This document shows, piece after piece, positions 1 through 6,503 of a DNA stretch of 10,993 nt. Origin of the DNA: Demequinaceae bacterium UBA4004 (GTDB taxonomy: Bacteria; Actinomycetota; Actinomycetes; Actinomycetales; Demequinaceae); contig DGBM01000228.1 in the NCBI GenBank assembly GCA_002384765.1, positions 1,796 to 12,788 of the forward strand, written 5' to 3'. How positions within the stretch are numbered: the first letter of the stretch is position 1; every line of letters starts with the position of its first letter. The position numbers and the translations under genes were made by a program. The notes below the pieces were generated by a model. That model did no database searches, was not told the DNA's origin, and saw only the letters and a list, made by a program, of their open reading frames with translations.

Positions 1-170
1 CCGCGTTCGTGAGCAAGGAGGCCCGAGATCGCCCGCAGCGTCGTCGTCTTCCCCGCACCGTTGTTGCCCAGCAACGCCACGATCTGACCCGCCGGGACGG
101 TGAGGGACACCCCCTTCAGAACGAGGGCGACACGGTTGTACACGACTTCGACGCCATCCAGCTTCAGCAT
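1..170 (-). CDS. livF: ABC transporter ATP-binding protein, LivF type (3' part outside window)
   Basis: This is the N-terminal 56 residues of a second ABC ATPase of a branched-chain-amino-acid-type (HAAT) importer. It would hydrolyse ATP on the cytoplasmic face, pairing with the LivG-type ATPase of the same operon. The visible part starts [14 protein letters not shown] and carries a Walker A motif GNNGAGKTT at residues 35-43, followed by TLRAISGLL, typical of LivF. The GNNGAGKTT form (rather than the GPNGAGKS of LivG) and the position after the binding-protein gene support the LivF assignment. The ATG at 168-170 has a strong AGGAGG site (178-183) 7 bases upstream. The gene follows the livK stop by 27 bases, so it is probably the last liv gene. 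Everything after Walker A (Q-loop, signature, Walker B) lies outside the window, so integrity cannot be judged. Confidence 0.9.
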   Translation of the reverse strand, partial: MLKLDGVEVVYNRVALVLKGVSLTVPAGQIVALLGNNGAGKTTTLRAISGLLAHER

Positions 171-194
171 CCTCAGGCCTCCTGTGCTCGCGTT

Positions 195-208
195 ACGTCA
201 GCTGACGT
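195..208. repeat. perfect 14-base palindrome over the livK stop codon
   Basis: ACGTCAGCTGACGT equals its own reverse complement and spans the livK TGA, in the 27-base gap before livF. It could form a small hairpin (5-pair stem, AGCT loop) affecting the livK/livF transcript ratio. About one such palindrome is expected by chance in a window this size, so function is uncertain. Confidence 0.35.
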
Positions 209-1448
209 CGGGCTCGTTGGCCACGGGAGGGCCGGTGACGCAGTCGCCAACCCGGTCCCAACCGCCGTCGCGGATCTCGTAGATGTTCACGGCCCTATTG
301 CCCGAGTGGTCCTTCTCGCTCATCGTGATCGGGCACGTAACGCCGTACCCCTCATAATTCTCGATGGACTCCAGCGCCTGCTTCATCACCTCGCCGGTCA
401 CCTCGCCGTCGTCACCGACGATCTCGAGAGCCTGACGGATAGCCTCCTCAATCACCGTCGCGATGTAAAGGCCGTTGCCGTACAAGGAGTTCTCCTCGAG
501 CACGGGGTTGGGGTCCGTGCCGCTCTCCTCCCAGTAGTCGCGCAGCATCTGCACGGCCTCCGAGTCGTCGGACGGCAGCGTGGACATAGACGCGCCGAAC
601 TTGCCCTCCATGCACTCCGCGCCTGCGCCCTTGATCTCGTTCTGCGTGATGGCCCAGTGCCAAGCGCCGACCGGCAGGTCCGGAGCCTGGTCGCAGAGAC
701 CCTTGAGCAACAGCACCGCCTGACCGAAGATGGCAGCGTGCAGCACGACGTCGGCGTCGAGAGCGACGGCGCCACGCACCTGGGCGTCGACGTCGGCGGC
801 AGCGGCGGGGATGACCACCTCGCCGGCGAACTCGGCGCCGAGGCTCTCTGTCGCGTTCTTCACTCCCTCGCAGTACTCACGGCCCGGCGGAGGCTCCCAG
901 GCAACGCATCCGATGCTGATGTCGCTGCCCAGCTCGTCGACCTGCTGTTGCACCGTTGCCGTCGCCTGATGTGCGTAGAGTGGACCGGCAGGGAAGGCGT
1001 AGGGGAACGCCTCACCGTCGACCGTGTCGAGGTTTCCCTGGCCGGGGAAAATGATCGGGATCTTGGACTGCTCCGACACCGGCGTCAGGGCGTCACTTAG
1101 GGCTGTGCCCTCGACCGCCACCATGACTGCGCCGGACTGCTGGAAACGGGCGAACGCCTCAAGTGCTGGGGGCACCTCGTACTTGGTCTCGATCTCCTCG
1201 ATCTTCACCTTCCGGCCATTGATGCCGCCGTTGGCGTTGACCATCTCGAACCAGTCGTTGACCGCCTCGCCGACGCCCTCCCCCACGTTGGCGATCGCAC
1301 CCACGCGGGCTCCGGCGACACCGATCACGATGTCTTCACCCGAACTTCCCTCGCTGCCCTCGCCGCCGCCGTCGTCCCCACCACACGCGGTGGCGAACAA
1401 GGCCAGCCCGAGTGCGAGCGAAACACCCTTCGTCATTCTTCGCTTCAC
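198..1448 (-). CDS. livK: ABC transporter substrate-binding lipoprotein, LivK-like (type 1 periplasmic-binding fold)
   Basis: This is the extracellular solute-binding component of the importer, about 416 residues, within the usual size for the Peripla_BP_6 / LivK family. The N-terminus has a basic n-region (KRRMTKG), a hydrophobic core and a lipobox-like FATAC ending at Cys22, followed by a Gly/Asp/Ser-rich acidic linker. It should therefore be lipid-anchored outside the membrane. The mature part begins IVIGVAGARVGAIANVGEG, the usual first strand and ligand loop, and NANGGINGRKVK is the classic HAAT 'GGINGRKV' motif. Several cysteines in the mature part could form disulfides. Start: ATG at 1463 and ATG at 1436 are also in frame, but the GTG at 1446-1448 alone has a well-spaced GGAG (5 bases). 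It lies 60 bases after livM. Despite the name, the ligand is probably not an amino acid, because the operon also encodes an acyl-CoA synthetase; that is inference. Confidence 0.9.
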   Translation of the reverse strand: MKRRMTKGVSLALGLALFATACGGDDGGGEGSEGSSGEDIVIGVAGARVGAIANVGEGVGEAVNDWFEMVNANGGINGRKVKIEEIETKYEVPPALEAFARFQQSGAVMVAVEGTALSDALTPVSEQSKIPIIFPGQGNLDTVDGEAFPYAFPAGPLYAHQATATVQQQVDELGSDISIGCVAWEPPPGREYCEGVKNATESLGAEFAGEVVIPAAAADVDAQVRGAVALDADVVLHAAIFGQAVLLLKGLCDQAPDLPVGAWHWAITQNEIKGAGAECMEGKFGASMSTLPSDDSEAVQMLRDYWEESGTDPNPVLEENSLYGNGLYIATVIEEAIRQALEIVGDDGEVTGEVMKQALESIENYEGYGVTCPITMSEKDHSGNRAVNIYEIRDGGWDRVGDCVTGPPVANEPDVS

Positions 1449-1453
1449 AGCTT

Positions 1454-1457
1454 CTCC
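1454..1457 (-). promoter_or_regulatory. ribosome binding site that selects the livK GTG start
   Basis: GGAG lies on the minus strand 5 bases before the GTG at 1446-1448. The upstream in-frame ATG at 1461-1463 has no purine-rich site at a usable distance, so the GTG gives the better start. Confidence 0.55.
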
Positions 1458-1508
1458 AATCATCGGTTCGATCGATAGTCCGAGACGTGTTCACACGCAG
1501 GCCGCCCA

Positions 1509-2567
1509 TCAGTACGAGAAGGGCCACATTCGGAAGTAGTCCTTGACATTTCGGAACAACCCATAGAGCCCACGAGGCTCGAGGATCAGGAAGAGCAGGA
1601 TGGCGACACCGAAGAGCATGGTGAGCAAGTGCACCTCAATGCTCGCCGAGAGCTCGATGCCCACGGCCGGCAACAGGTCACGCAGCCAGATCGGCAACAT
1701 GGTGATGAAGGCGGCGCCGAGAAGGGAACCGGGGATGGAGCCGAGGCCGCCGACGAGGATCATCGCCAGGTACTGCACCGACAGCGCGAGAGTGAAGACC
1801 TCGGTCGAGACCAGGCCGGCGTTGTAGCCGTACAGCACTCCGGACAGTCCGGCTATCGCCGACGAGATGAAGAAGGCCAGCAGCTTGTAGCGCAGCGGGG
1901 ACACTGCGGAGCCGGCGGCCGCGATGTCCTGGTCACGGACCGCGATCATCGCGCGCCCGGAACGTGATCGCATGAGGTTCTCCACAAACATGACCACCAG
2001 TGCCAGGGCGATGAAGACCAATAGGTACTTGCCCGTCGGCGTCGTGGTGTCGAGGGGCCCGACCTGGATGGGCTCGAAGATCACGATGCCTTGAAACCCG
2101 CCGGTGATCCAGGTCCAGGACGACAGGATCCACTGCACGATGTATTGGGCCGCCAGCGTCGCAATGGCCAGGTAGAGGCCCTTCACCCGCAGCGAGGCGA
2201 GCCCGAAGATCAGCGAGAACACGCCCGCGGCCACCATCGCCGTCGGAATGGCTACCCAGAACGGCGCATCCGCGCGTGAGACGAGCAGCCCGCTGGTGTA
2301 GGCGCCTACGGCGGCGAAGGCAGCGTGACCGAGTGATATCTGGCCCGCGTAGCCCACCAGCACGTTCAGCCCGGTGGCGCCCACGGCAGCGATCCCGACC
2401 AGCGTCAAGACGACGAGCCAGTACGGCGAGGCGACCAGGGGAACGACCACGAAGGTGACTGCCAGGACCGCCAGGATCCAGATCCTTCGATACGGCGTTC
2501 CGTAGACGGCGATCTCCTCGGCGTACTTCTCGTGGAACCGACCGGTCTCCATGGCGATGAGTGCCAC
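1509..2567 (-). CDS. livM: branched-chain-type ABC transporter permease, LivM type
   Basis: This is one of two membrane subunits forming the translocation channel with LivH, about 352 residues. Hydrophobic segments are visible at roughly 29-47, 50-75, 82-97, 103-124, 130-150, 181-198, 228-247, 257-295 and 312-330. The family motif GLNVLVGYAGQISLGHAAF is at 66-84. The cytoplasmic coupling segment RAMIAVRDQDIAAAGSAVS is at about 205-223, LVGGLGSIPGSLLGA at 271-285, and the C-terminal EPRGLYGLFR at about 330-339. Start choice: a TTG at 2573 overlaps the livH stop, but the GTG at 2565-2567 has AAAGGG (2575-2580) at an ideal 7-base distance, so GTG is preferred; an ATG five codons further in is also possible. 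The gene lies directly behind livH, implying translational coupling and equal stoichiometry. The family call is secure; the substrate is not readable from a permease. Confidence 0.93.
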   Translation of the reverse strand: MALIAMETGRFHEKYAEEIAVYGTPYRRIWILAVLAVTFVVVPLVASPYWLVVLTLVGIAAVGATGLNVLVGYAGQISLGHAAFAAVGAYTSGLLVSRADAPFWVAIPTAMVAAGVFSLIFGLASLRVKGLYLAIATLAAQYIVQWILSSWTWITGGFQGIVIFEPIQVGPLDTTTPTGKYLLVFIALALVVMFVENLMRSRSGRAMIAVRDQDIAAAGSAVSPLRYKLLAFFISSAIAGLSGVLYGYNAGLVSTEVFTLALSVQYLAMILVGGLGSIPGSLLGAAFITMLPIWLRDLLPAVGIELSASIEVHLLTMLFGVAILLFLILEPRGLYGLFRNVKDYFRMWPFSY

Positions 2568-2569
2568 TG

Positions 2570-3454
2570 TCAAACCCTTTCGATCTCGGGCCTGCCGAAC
2601 AGGCCGTAGGGACGAACGAACAGCACGAGAAGCAGCATGATCAGCGGGGCCACGGTGCTGAATCCAGCACCCAGGTCGTCATTGAGGTAGCCCGCGGAGA
2701 AACTTTCGACCAGGCCGACAGCGATCCCGCCAATGACGGCGCCGACGATCGACTCAAGGCCACCGAGGATGACCACGGGGAAGATCAGCGCACCGAGCAC
2801 GACCAGTCGGCTGTCCACACCCAGCAGTGAGCCCCACACGTAGCCGGCGAGTGCCGCGATCCCACCGGCCATCGCCCAGGACACGGCATTGACCAGGCGG
2901 ATGTTGATGCCCAGCGATTGGGCGGCAACCCGATCGTCGGAGACCGCCTGCATCGCGAGTCCGAGACGGCTGCGAGAGAAGAAGAACCCGAAGGCGCCGA
3001 GCAGCACCAGCACCAGGATCGCGGACCAGAATGTGATCGTGGGAATGGAGATGCCGAACCATTCGTAGCGTCGCTGGTCGATCAAGCTCGGGATCGAGCG
3101 GAGACCGTCGCCCCAGATCATCGGCACCAGGCCGCGGATGATGGACCCTAGGGCGATGGTGGCCATCACCAGGGCGAGCATGGACTCGTTCTGCAGCGGT
3201 CGCAGCGCGAACCGTTCGATTCCTGCGCCCACCACCATCATCACCACGACGGTTGCCGGAACTCCCAACCAGAACGGCACGCCAACATCTGTGAGCAGCC
3301 ACGACACCACGAACGCACCCAGGACGACCACTTCGCCCTGCGAGAAGTTGATGACTCCGCTGCCCTTGACGACCACGACGAACCCCAACGCAAGCAGCGC
3401 ATAGAGCATCCCGGTGAACACGCCCGAGAACGTCAACTGCATGAACTCGCTCAT
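2570..3454 (-). CDS. livH: branched-chain-type ABC transporter permease, LivH type
   Basis: This is the second channel subunit of the importer, 294 residues, the normal LivH length. It is strongly hydrophobic, with segments at roughly 10-30, 40-55, 61-80, 92-112, 140-160, 190-208, 216-250 and 266-282. The N-terminal VINFSQGEVVVLGAF (34-48) matches the LivH 'NF(A/S)xGE' motif. The loop around 170-190 (AVSDDRVAAQSLGIN) corresponds to the coupling segment that meets the ATPases, and the protein ends with the typical RPYGLFGRPE (281-290). The ATG at 3452-3454 shares one base with the acyl-CoA synthetase stop (TGATG), so the two are translationally coupled; an AGGGG lies about 11 bases upstream. 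Nothing in it is truncated or unusual for the family. Confidence 0.93.
   Translation of the reverse strand: MSEFMQLTFSGVFTGMLYALLALGFVVVVKGSGVINFSQGEVVVLGAFVVSWLLTDVGVPFWLGVPATVVVMMVVGAGIERFALRPLQNESMLALVMATIALGSIIRGLVPMIWGDGLRSIPSLIDQRRYEWFGISIPTITFWSAILVLVLLGAFGFFFSRSRLGLAMQAVSDDRVAAQSLGINIRLVNAVSWAMAGGIAALAGYVWGSLLGVDSRLVVLGALIFPVVILGGLESIVGAVIGGIAVGLVESFSAGYLNDDLGAGFSTVAPLIMLLLVLFVRPYGLFGRPEIERV
2575..2580 (-). promoter_or_regulatory. ribosome binding site that selects the livM GTG start
   Basis: AAAGGG on the minus strand sits inside the last codons of livH and 7 bases before the GTG at 2565-2567. It is only one base from the alternative TTG at 2571-2573, too close to serve it. Confidence 0.55.
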
Positions 3455-5385
3455 CAGGCCCGCACCCCCTGCACGGATTCGACCGGGACATCGACCAACG
3501 TGAGCTGGGTATTGATGCGCGCCTTGCGGCCGTCACGGTACGTGACCTCGGCGTCGACATCGACCTCTGTGCGATCGGAGTAGAGCCCGTCGATGATGAA
3601 GGCGTAGTTCTGCTCCACCTGGGCGCGACGCACCTTTCGAGTACGCGTCATCTCAGCGTCGTCGGCATCAAGCTCCTTGTGGAGGATGGCCAATCGGGGC
3701 ACCCGCATGAAGGTCGGCATCTCAGAGTTCACCCGCGCGGTCTCCTCCCGGATCAGCTCGATGACCTCCGGGCGCTGGGAGAGGTCGGTATAGGTCGTGT
3801 AAGGGATCCGTTGGTTCTCGGCCCACTTGCCGACCACTTCCCCGTCGATGTTGATCAACAGAACAGGGAAGTCACGCGCGTCGCCGAAGCAGACTGCTTC
3901 TCGCACGTACGAGGAGAACTTCACCTTGTTCTCGATGAAGGTGGGGCTGAAACGCTCGTTCGAGGTCAACGTGGCCACGTTCTTGGAGCGGTCGACGACG
4001 ACCAGGTGACCGTCGTCGTCCAGGTAGCCCTCATCACCCGAGCGCAGCACATCGCCGATGAAGGCCTCGTCCGTGGCCGCCTGGTTCTTGTAGTAGCCCA
4101 CGAAGACGCTCGCGGATCGGTGCGCGATCTCACGATTCTCCGTGATGACGATCTCGACGCCAGGTACCGGACGGCCCATCGTCTCGGGCTTCATCTTGTC
4201 CCAGTGAGTCGTGGTGATGCCGACCTCCGTCTGGCCGTAGACCTGCTTCAACGGGATGCCGAGGGAGTGGAAGTACTTCATGACATCGATGCCGAGCGCG
4301 GCGCCACCGGAGTAGATCCGCTCCGCGCGGAGCAGACCCAGATGGTCCCGCAGCGGACGGAACACCAAGAACTCAGCCACGGCGAGCTGGATTCGAGTCC
4401 ACCCGCCCGCCTTGTGTCCGCGGTACTCGCGTTCGGCGCGTCGCTGCCCGACTTTCATCCCCCAGTGGTAGATGGACCGCTTCAACCAGGTGGCCTCGCT
4501 GATCCGGACCTCGATCCACGAGAGATAGTCCTCCCACATACGTGGTGAACCGAGGAGCTGATGGGGGCCTATCTCTCGGATGTCGTTACGCAGCGTTTCC
4601 GGCCCTTCGGCGAAGTTGAGCCGGTAGCCCTCCATGATGTGGCCCGCGGTGGAGAAGTAGCGTTCGCCCGCCCACGCCAGCGGCAGGAACACTAGCCGTT
4701 CGTACTCAGCCTTCATCGGCTCTGCGAGGAAGAAGTTCTTCACGCCTGCGATGACATTGAGATGGGTCATCATCGCGCCCTTCGGCTCCCCAGTAGTCCC
4801 CGAGGTGTACATCAGAATCGCGATGTCGGAGTTCTTGCCACGCGCCACGCTCTCGCCGTACTCGTGTGGATTCGCCTCGGCCCGTCGAGCACCCATGGCG
4901 AGAACCTCGTCGAAGGAGATCGCCACCTTGGAGTCGTAGAGCGACATTCCCCGCCCATCGCAGTAGATGATGCGCCGGAGTCCAGGCAGTTGATGCTGCA
5001 TTTCGAAGAGCTTGTCGGCCTGCTCCTGGTCGCGCACCACCACCACCGGACACTCCGCGTGCCCCACGATGAAGGCCACTTCCTCCGGAGATGACTCCGG
5101 ATAGAGGACTACGCCGGCACCCTGCAGCGACTGAACAGCGAGGTCGGTGATCAGGTGCTGCGGCCAGTTGTCGCCGATGATCGCCACGTTCTCACCCGGT
5201 TCCAGGCCGAGTTCAAGCATGCCAAGAGCCAGGTGCTCGATGCGCTCGCCGTACTGTCGCCAGGTCATCGGCTTCCAGATGCCGCGATCCTTCACTCGGA
5301 GCGCGACGGTGTCCGGGGTGTCGACGAGACGCTGCAACAACAGTTGCGGCATGGTCTGCTCGGGGTAGGTCACCGTCTCGGTCAT
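3454..5385 (-). CDS. AMP-forming acyl-CoA synthetase (long-chain fatty acid-CoA ligase-like) embedded in the liv operon
   Basis: This ANL-superfamily enzyme of 643 residues should activate a carboxylic acid with ATP and CoA, via an acyl-AMP, to its CoA thioester. The P-loop-like YTSGTTGEPKG is at 193-203. YGQTEVG (383-389) is the adenine/active-site motif, SGDEGYLDDDGHL (449-461) holds the ribose-binding Asp, DRSK (465-468) is the hinge, and FSPTFIENKVKFS (479-491) is typical of the bacterial FACL group. The probable C-terminal catalytic lysine is K584 in TRTRKVRR. Residues from about 600 form an extra polar tail with two short beta-like stretches. The usual 'GEI..RSPSVF' step is REIAHRSASVF at 418-428, slightly degenerate. 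The ATG overlaps the livG stop (ATGA) and the stop overlaps the livH start, so it is co-translated with transporter subunits, pointing to activation of the imported acid. Substrate chain type is unknown; aromatic, alicyclic, fatty or steroid side-chain acids are all possible. Confidence 0.92.
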   Translation of the reverse strand: MTETVTYPEQTMPQLLLQRLVDTPDTVALRVKDRGIWKPMTWRQYGERIEHLALGMLELGLEPGENVAIIGDNWPQHLITDLAVQSLQGAGVVLYPESSPEEVAFIVGHAECPVVVVRDQEQADKLFEMQHQLPGLRRIIYCDGRGMSLYDSKVAISFDEVLAMGARRAEANPHEYGESVARGKNSDIAILMYTSGTTGEPKGAMMTHLNVIAGVKNFFLAEPMKAEYERLVFLPLAWAGERYFSTAGHIMEGYRLNFAEGPETLRNDIREIGPHQLLGSPRMWEDYLSWIEVRISEATWLKRSIYHWGMKVGQRRAEREYRGHKAGGWTRIQLAVAEFLVFRPLRDHLGLLRAERIYSGGAALGIDVMKYFHSLGIPLKQVYGQTEVGITTTHWDKMKPETMGRPVPGVEIVITENREIAHRSASVFVGYYKNQAATDEAFIGDVLRSGDEGYLDDDGHLVVVDRSKNVATLTSNERFSPTFIENKVKFSSYVREAVCFGDARDFPVLLINIDGEVVGKWAENQRIPYTTYTDLSQRPEVIELIREETARVNSEMPTFMRVPRLAILHKELDADDAEMTRTRKVRRAQVEQNYAFIIDGLYSDRTEVDVDAEVTYRDGRKARINTQLTLVDVPVESVQGVRA

Positions 5386-6191
5386 CGGCCGGTCGCCTCG
5401 CCGTTCACGGCCTCAGCGGGCGCACCGATGTAGGCGGCGATCACCGCCGGGTCGGCCCTTACCTGCTCCGGCGGTCCTTGAGCGATGAACCGCCCGAAGT
5501 CGAGCACCGAGACCCGATCCGAAATGTCCATCACCACTCCCATGTCGTGCTCGATCAGGATCACGCTGATCGCCGATTCCTGACGGAGCTCGAGGATGTA
5601 GCGCGCCATGTCTTCCTTCTCCTCGACGTTCATGCCGGCCATCGGCTCGTCGAGGATCAACAGGCGAGGCTCCTGGGCGAGAGCGCGACCTAGATCGACA
5701 CGCTTCTGCAGTCCGTAGGGCAGGAGGCCCACCGGGGTGTTGCGGATGTGGGGCATGTCGAGGAAGTCAACGATGTCTTCCACGGCCGCGCGCTGCCGCA
5801 GCTCCTCGCGCTTGCTACGGCCGTAGAAGATGCCGTTCGACAGAGCCCCGCCCTTGAGGTGGCGGTGCCTGCCCAGCATGAGGTTGTCGATAACGCTGAG
5901 GCCCTGGAAGAGTTCGATGTGTTGGAAAGTGCGCGCGACCCCCAGACCAGCGACGCGATGCGCGGGCAGCCCCGTGGTCTCTCGACCGAACAGAGAGATG
6001 TTTCCCTCCTGGGGCCGGTAGAAGCCAGTGACGCAGTTGACGAGCGAGCTCTTCCCGGCACCGTTCGGCCCGATGAGCGCGGTGATCTCCCCGGCGGCGG
6101 CATTCATCGACACATTCGAGAGAACAGTGAGCCCGCCGAAGTGAAGTGTCACTCCGGTGATCTCGAGCGTACTTTCTCGACTCGGGTCCAC
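5382..6191 (-). CDS. livG: ABC transporter ATP-binding protein, LivG type (first gene of operon)
   Basis: This is a cytoplasmic ATPase of the importer, about 269 residues, normal for LivG. Walker A GPNGAGKSS is at 41-49, the Q-loop at Q90 (ARTFQHIELF), the ABC signature LPYGLQKR at 157-164, Walker B LLILDEP at 177-183, the D-loop AGMN at 185-188 and the switch histidine in IEHD at 213-216. The signature has YG in place of SGG, as in LivG proteins generally (LAYG), so it is not a defect. GFYRPQEGNI after Walker A and the C-terminal IAAYIG are also typical. Start: a TTG at 6195-6197 is in frame but directly abuts GGGAG. The GTG at 6189-6191 has that GGGAG at 6 bases and is preferred. The stop overlaps the ligase start by 4 bases. 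A candidate promoter and inverted repeat lie just upstream. Confidence 0.93.
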   Translation of the reverse strand: MDPSRESTLEITGVTLHFGGLTVLSNVSMNAAAGEITALIGPNGAGKSSLVNCVTGFYRPQEGNISLFGRETTGLPAHRVAGLGVARTFQHIELFQGLSVIDNLMLGRHRHLKGGALSNGIFYGRSKREELRQRAAVEDIVDFLDMPHIRNTPVGLLPYGLQKRVDLGRALAQEPRLLILDEPMAGMNVEEKEDMARYILELRQESAISVILIEHDMGVVMDISDRVSVLDFGRFIAQGPPEQVRADPAVIAAYIGAPAEAVNGEATGR

Positions 6192-6197
6192 AATCAA

Positions 6198-6202
6198 CTC
6201 CC
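6198..6202 (-). promoter_or_regulatory. ribosome binding site that selects the livG GTG start
   Basis: GGGAG on the minus strand ends 6 bases before the GTG at 6189-6191. The alternative TTG at 6195-6197 would have no spacer, so the GTG is the better start. Confidence 0.6.
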
Positions 6203-6213
6203 AGGCTGTTTTT

Positions 6214-6227
6214 TGACTAATGAGTCA
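6214..6227 (-). promoter_or_regulatory. inverted repeat, candidate repressor operator of the liv operon
   Basis: TGACT-N4-AGTCA is a perfect 5-base inverted repeat with a 4-base centre, 22 bases upstream of the livG GTG start. It begins 9 bases after the predicted -10 box, so it would cover the first transcribed bases, a common place for TetR- or GntR-type repressor sites. Repeats of this arm length occur by chance about ten times in a window of this size, so it is the position rather than the repeat that makes it notable. No regulator gene is present to pair with it. Confidence 0.4.
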
Positions 6228-6236
6228 GTGATCGAA

Positions 6237-6265
6237 AGTATCGTGGCGATCGTCACATTAAGCAA
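6237..6265 (-). promoter_or_regulatory. candidate sigma-70-type promoter of the liv operon
   Basis: On the minus strand TTGCTT (6260-6265) and GATACT (6237-6242) are separated by 17 bases. They match three and four of six consensus positions respectively. The pair is 45 bases upstream of livG, the first gene of the operon, and next to the inverted repeat at 6214-6227. The region is AT-richer than its surroundings. This is the best pair in the gap, but matches of this quality are not rare. Confidence 0.4.
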
Positions 6266-6437
6266 GGGTCTGGCGCCATCACGGTGTGAGAAAACGACCC
6301 GATCCCGACGCGTGACCCTGCTCCGGGCCGGGCGCGCCCCTTCTAGGCCGCGGCGGACCTCGCCGGCACGATCGATCGATAGACGAGATGGAGAACGCTG
6401 TCGCCTCATACGGCGACTGGTCCAGTCCACCCCTGGG

Positions 6438-6471
6438 CGCGCGGCGGCAGTCGTACCAGCACCACCGCGCG
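6438..6471 (-). terminator. candidate intrinsic terminator hairpin after the acyl-CoA dehydrogenase gene
   Basis: Arms 6438-6447 and 6462-6471 form a 10-base-pair stem in the minus-strand transcript (nine Watson-Crick pairs and one G-U) around a 14-base loop. It starts 33 bases beyond the dehydrogenase stop. No U-run follows, so it would be a tail-less terminator of the kind often proposed in actinomycetes, or only an mRNA-end-stabilising structure. Confidence 0.45.
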
Positions 6472-6503
6472 TGCCCGTCGGGTTCAGGGTGACGCTGCCA
6501 GGG

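Larger units (their letters stand above)
6192..6503. other. 312-base intergenic region between the acyl-CoA dehydrogenase operon and the liv operon
   Basis: No supportable gene is present. From right to left (the direction of transcription on both sides) it holds a GC-rich hairpin that may end the upstream operon (6438-6471), an odd-length palindrome GACTGG-T-CCAGTC (6415-6427), a short hairpin GTCGCC-N6-GGCGAC (6400-6417), a run of ATCGATCGAT (6371-6380), then the candidate promoter and inverted repeat before livG. The middle, about 6270-6370, is very GC-rich and shows nothing else that can be assigned. Confidence 0.6.

Noticed and set aside
9..1100. 363-residue open frame on the plus strand over livK
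   Set aside because: It is a GC-driven mirror of livK: Arg/His/Val/Leu-rich composition, no recognisable motif, and livK opposite is a clear lipoprotein.
1469..1478. CGATCGATAG shared by the livK leader and the gap at 6373-6382, as a common regulatory box
   Set aside because: It is a ten-base match built from the repeated GATC/CGAT unit, common in GC-rich DNA; the positions relative to the genes do not agree.
3679..4548. 289-residue plus-strand open frame over the acyl-CoA synthetase
   Set aside because: It is antisense to well-conserved ligase motifs, with no domain pattern and no ribosome binding site of note.
5709..5730. LivG signature LPYGLQ seen as a broken ABC signature
   Set aside because: A YG form (LAYG/LPYG) is usual for LivG-type ATPases; Walker A, Walker B, Q-loop and H-loop are intact.
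6194..6430. 78-residue minus-strand open frame in the gap upstream of livG
   Set aside because: It is Arg-rich with no motif, runs through the candidate promoter and operator, and ends against livG; probably non-coding.
6388..6492. 34-codon plus-strand reading frame starting MENAVASYGDWSS
   Set aside because: It has no properly spaced ribosome binding site and covers the candidate terminator hairpin of the opposite operon.
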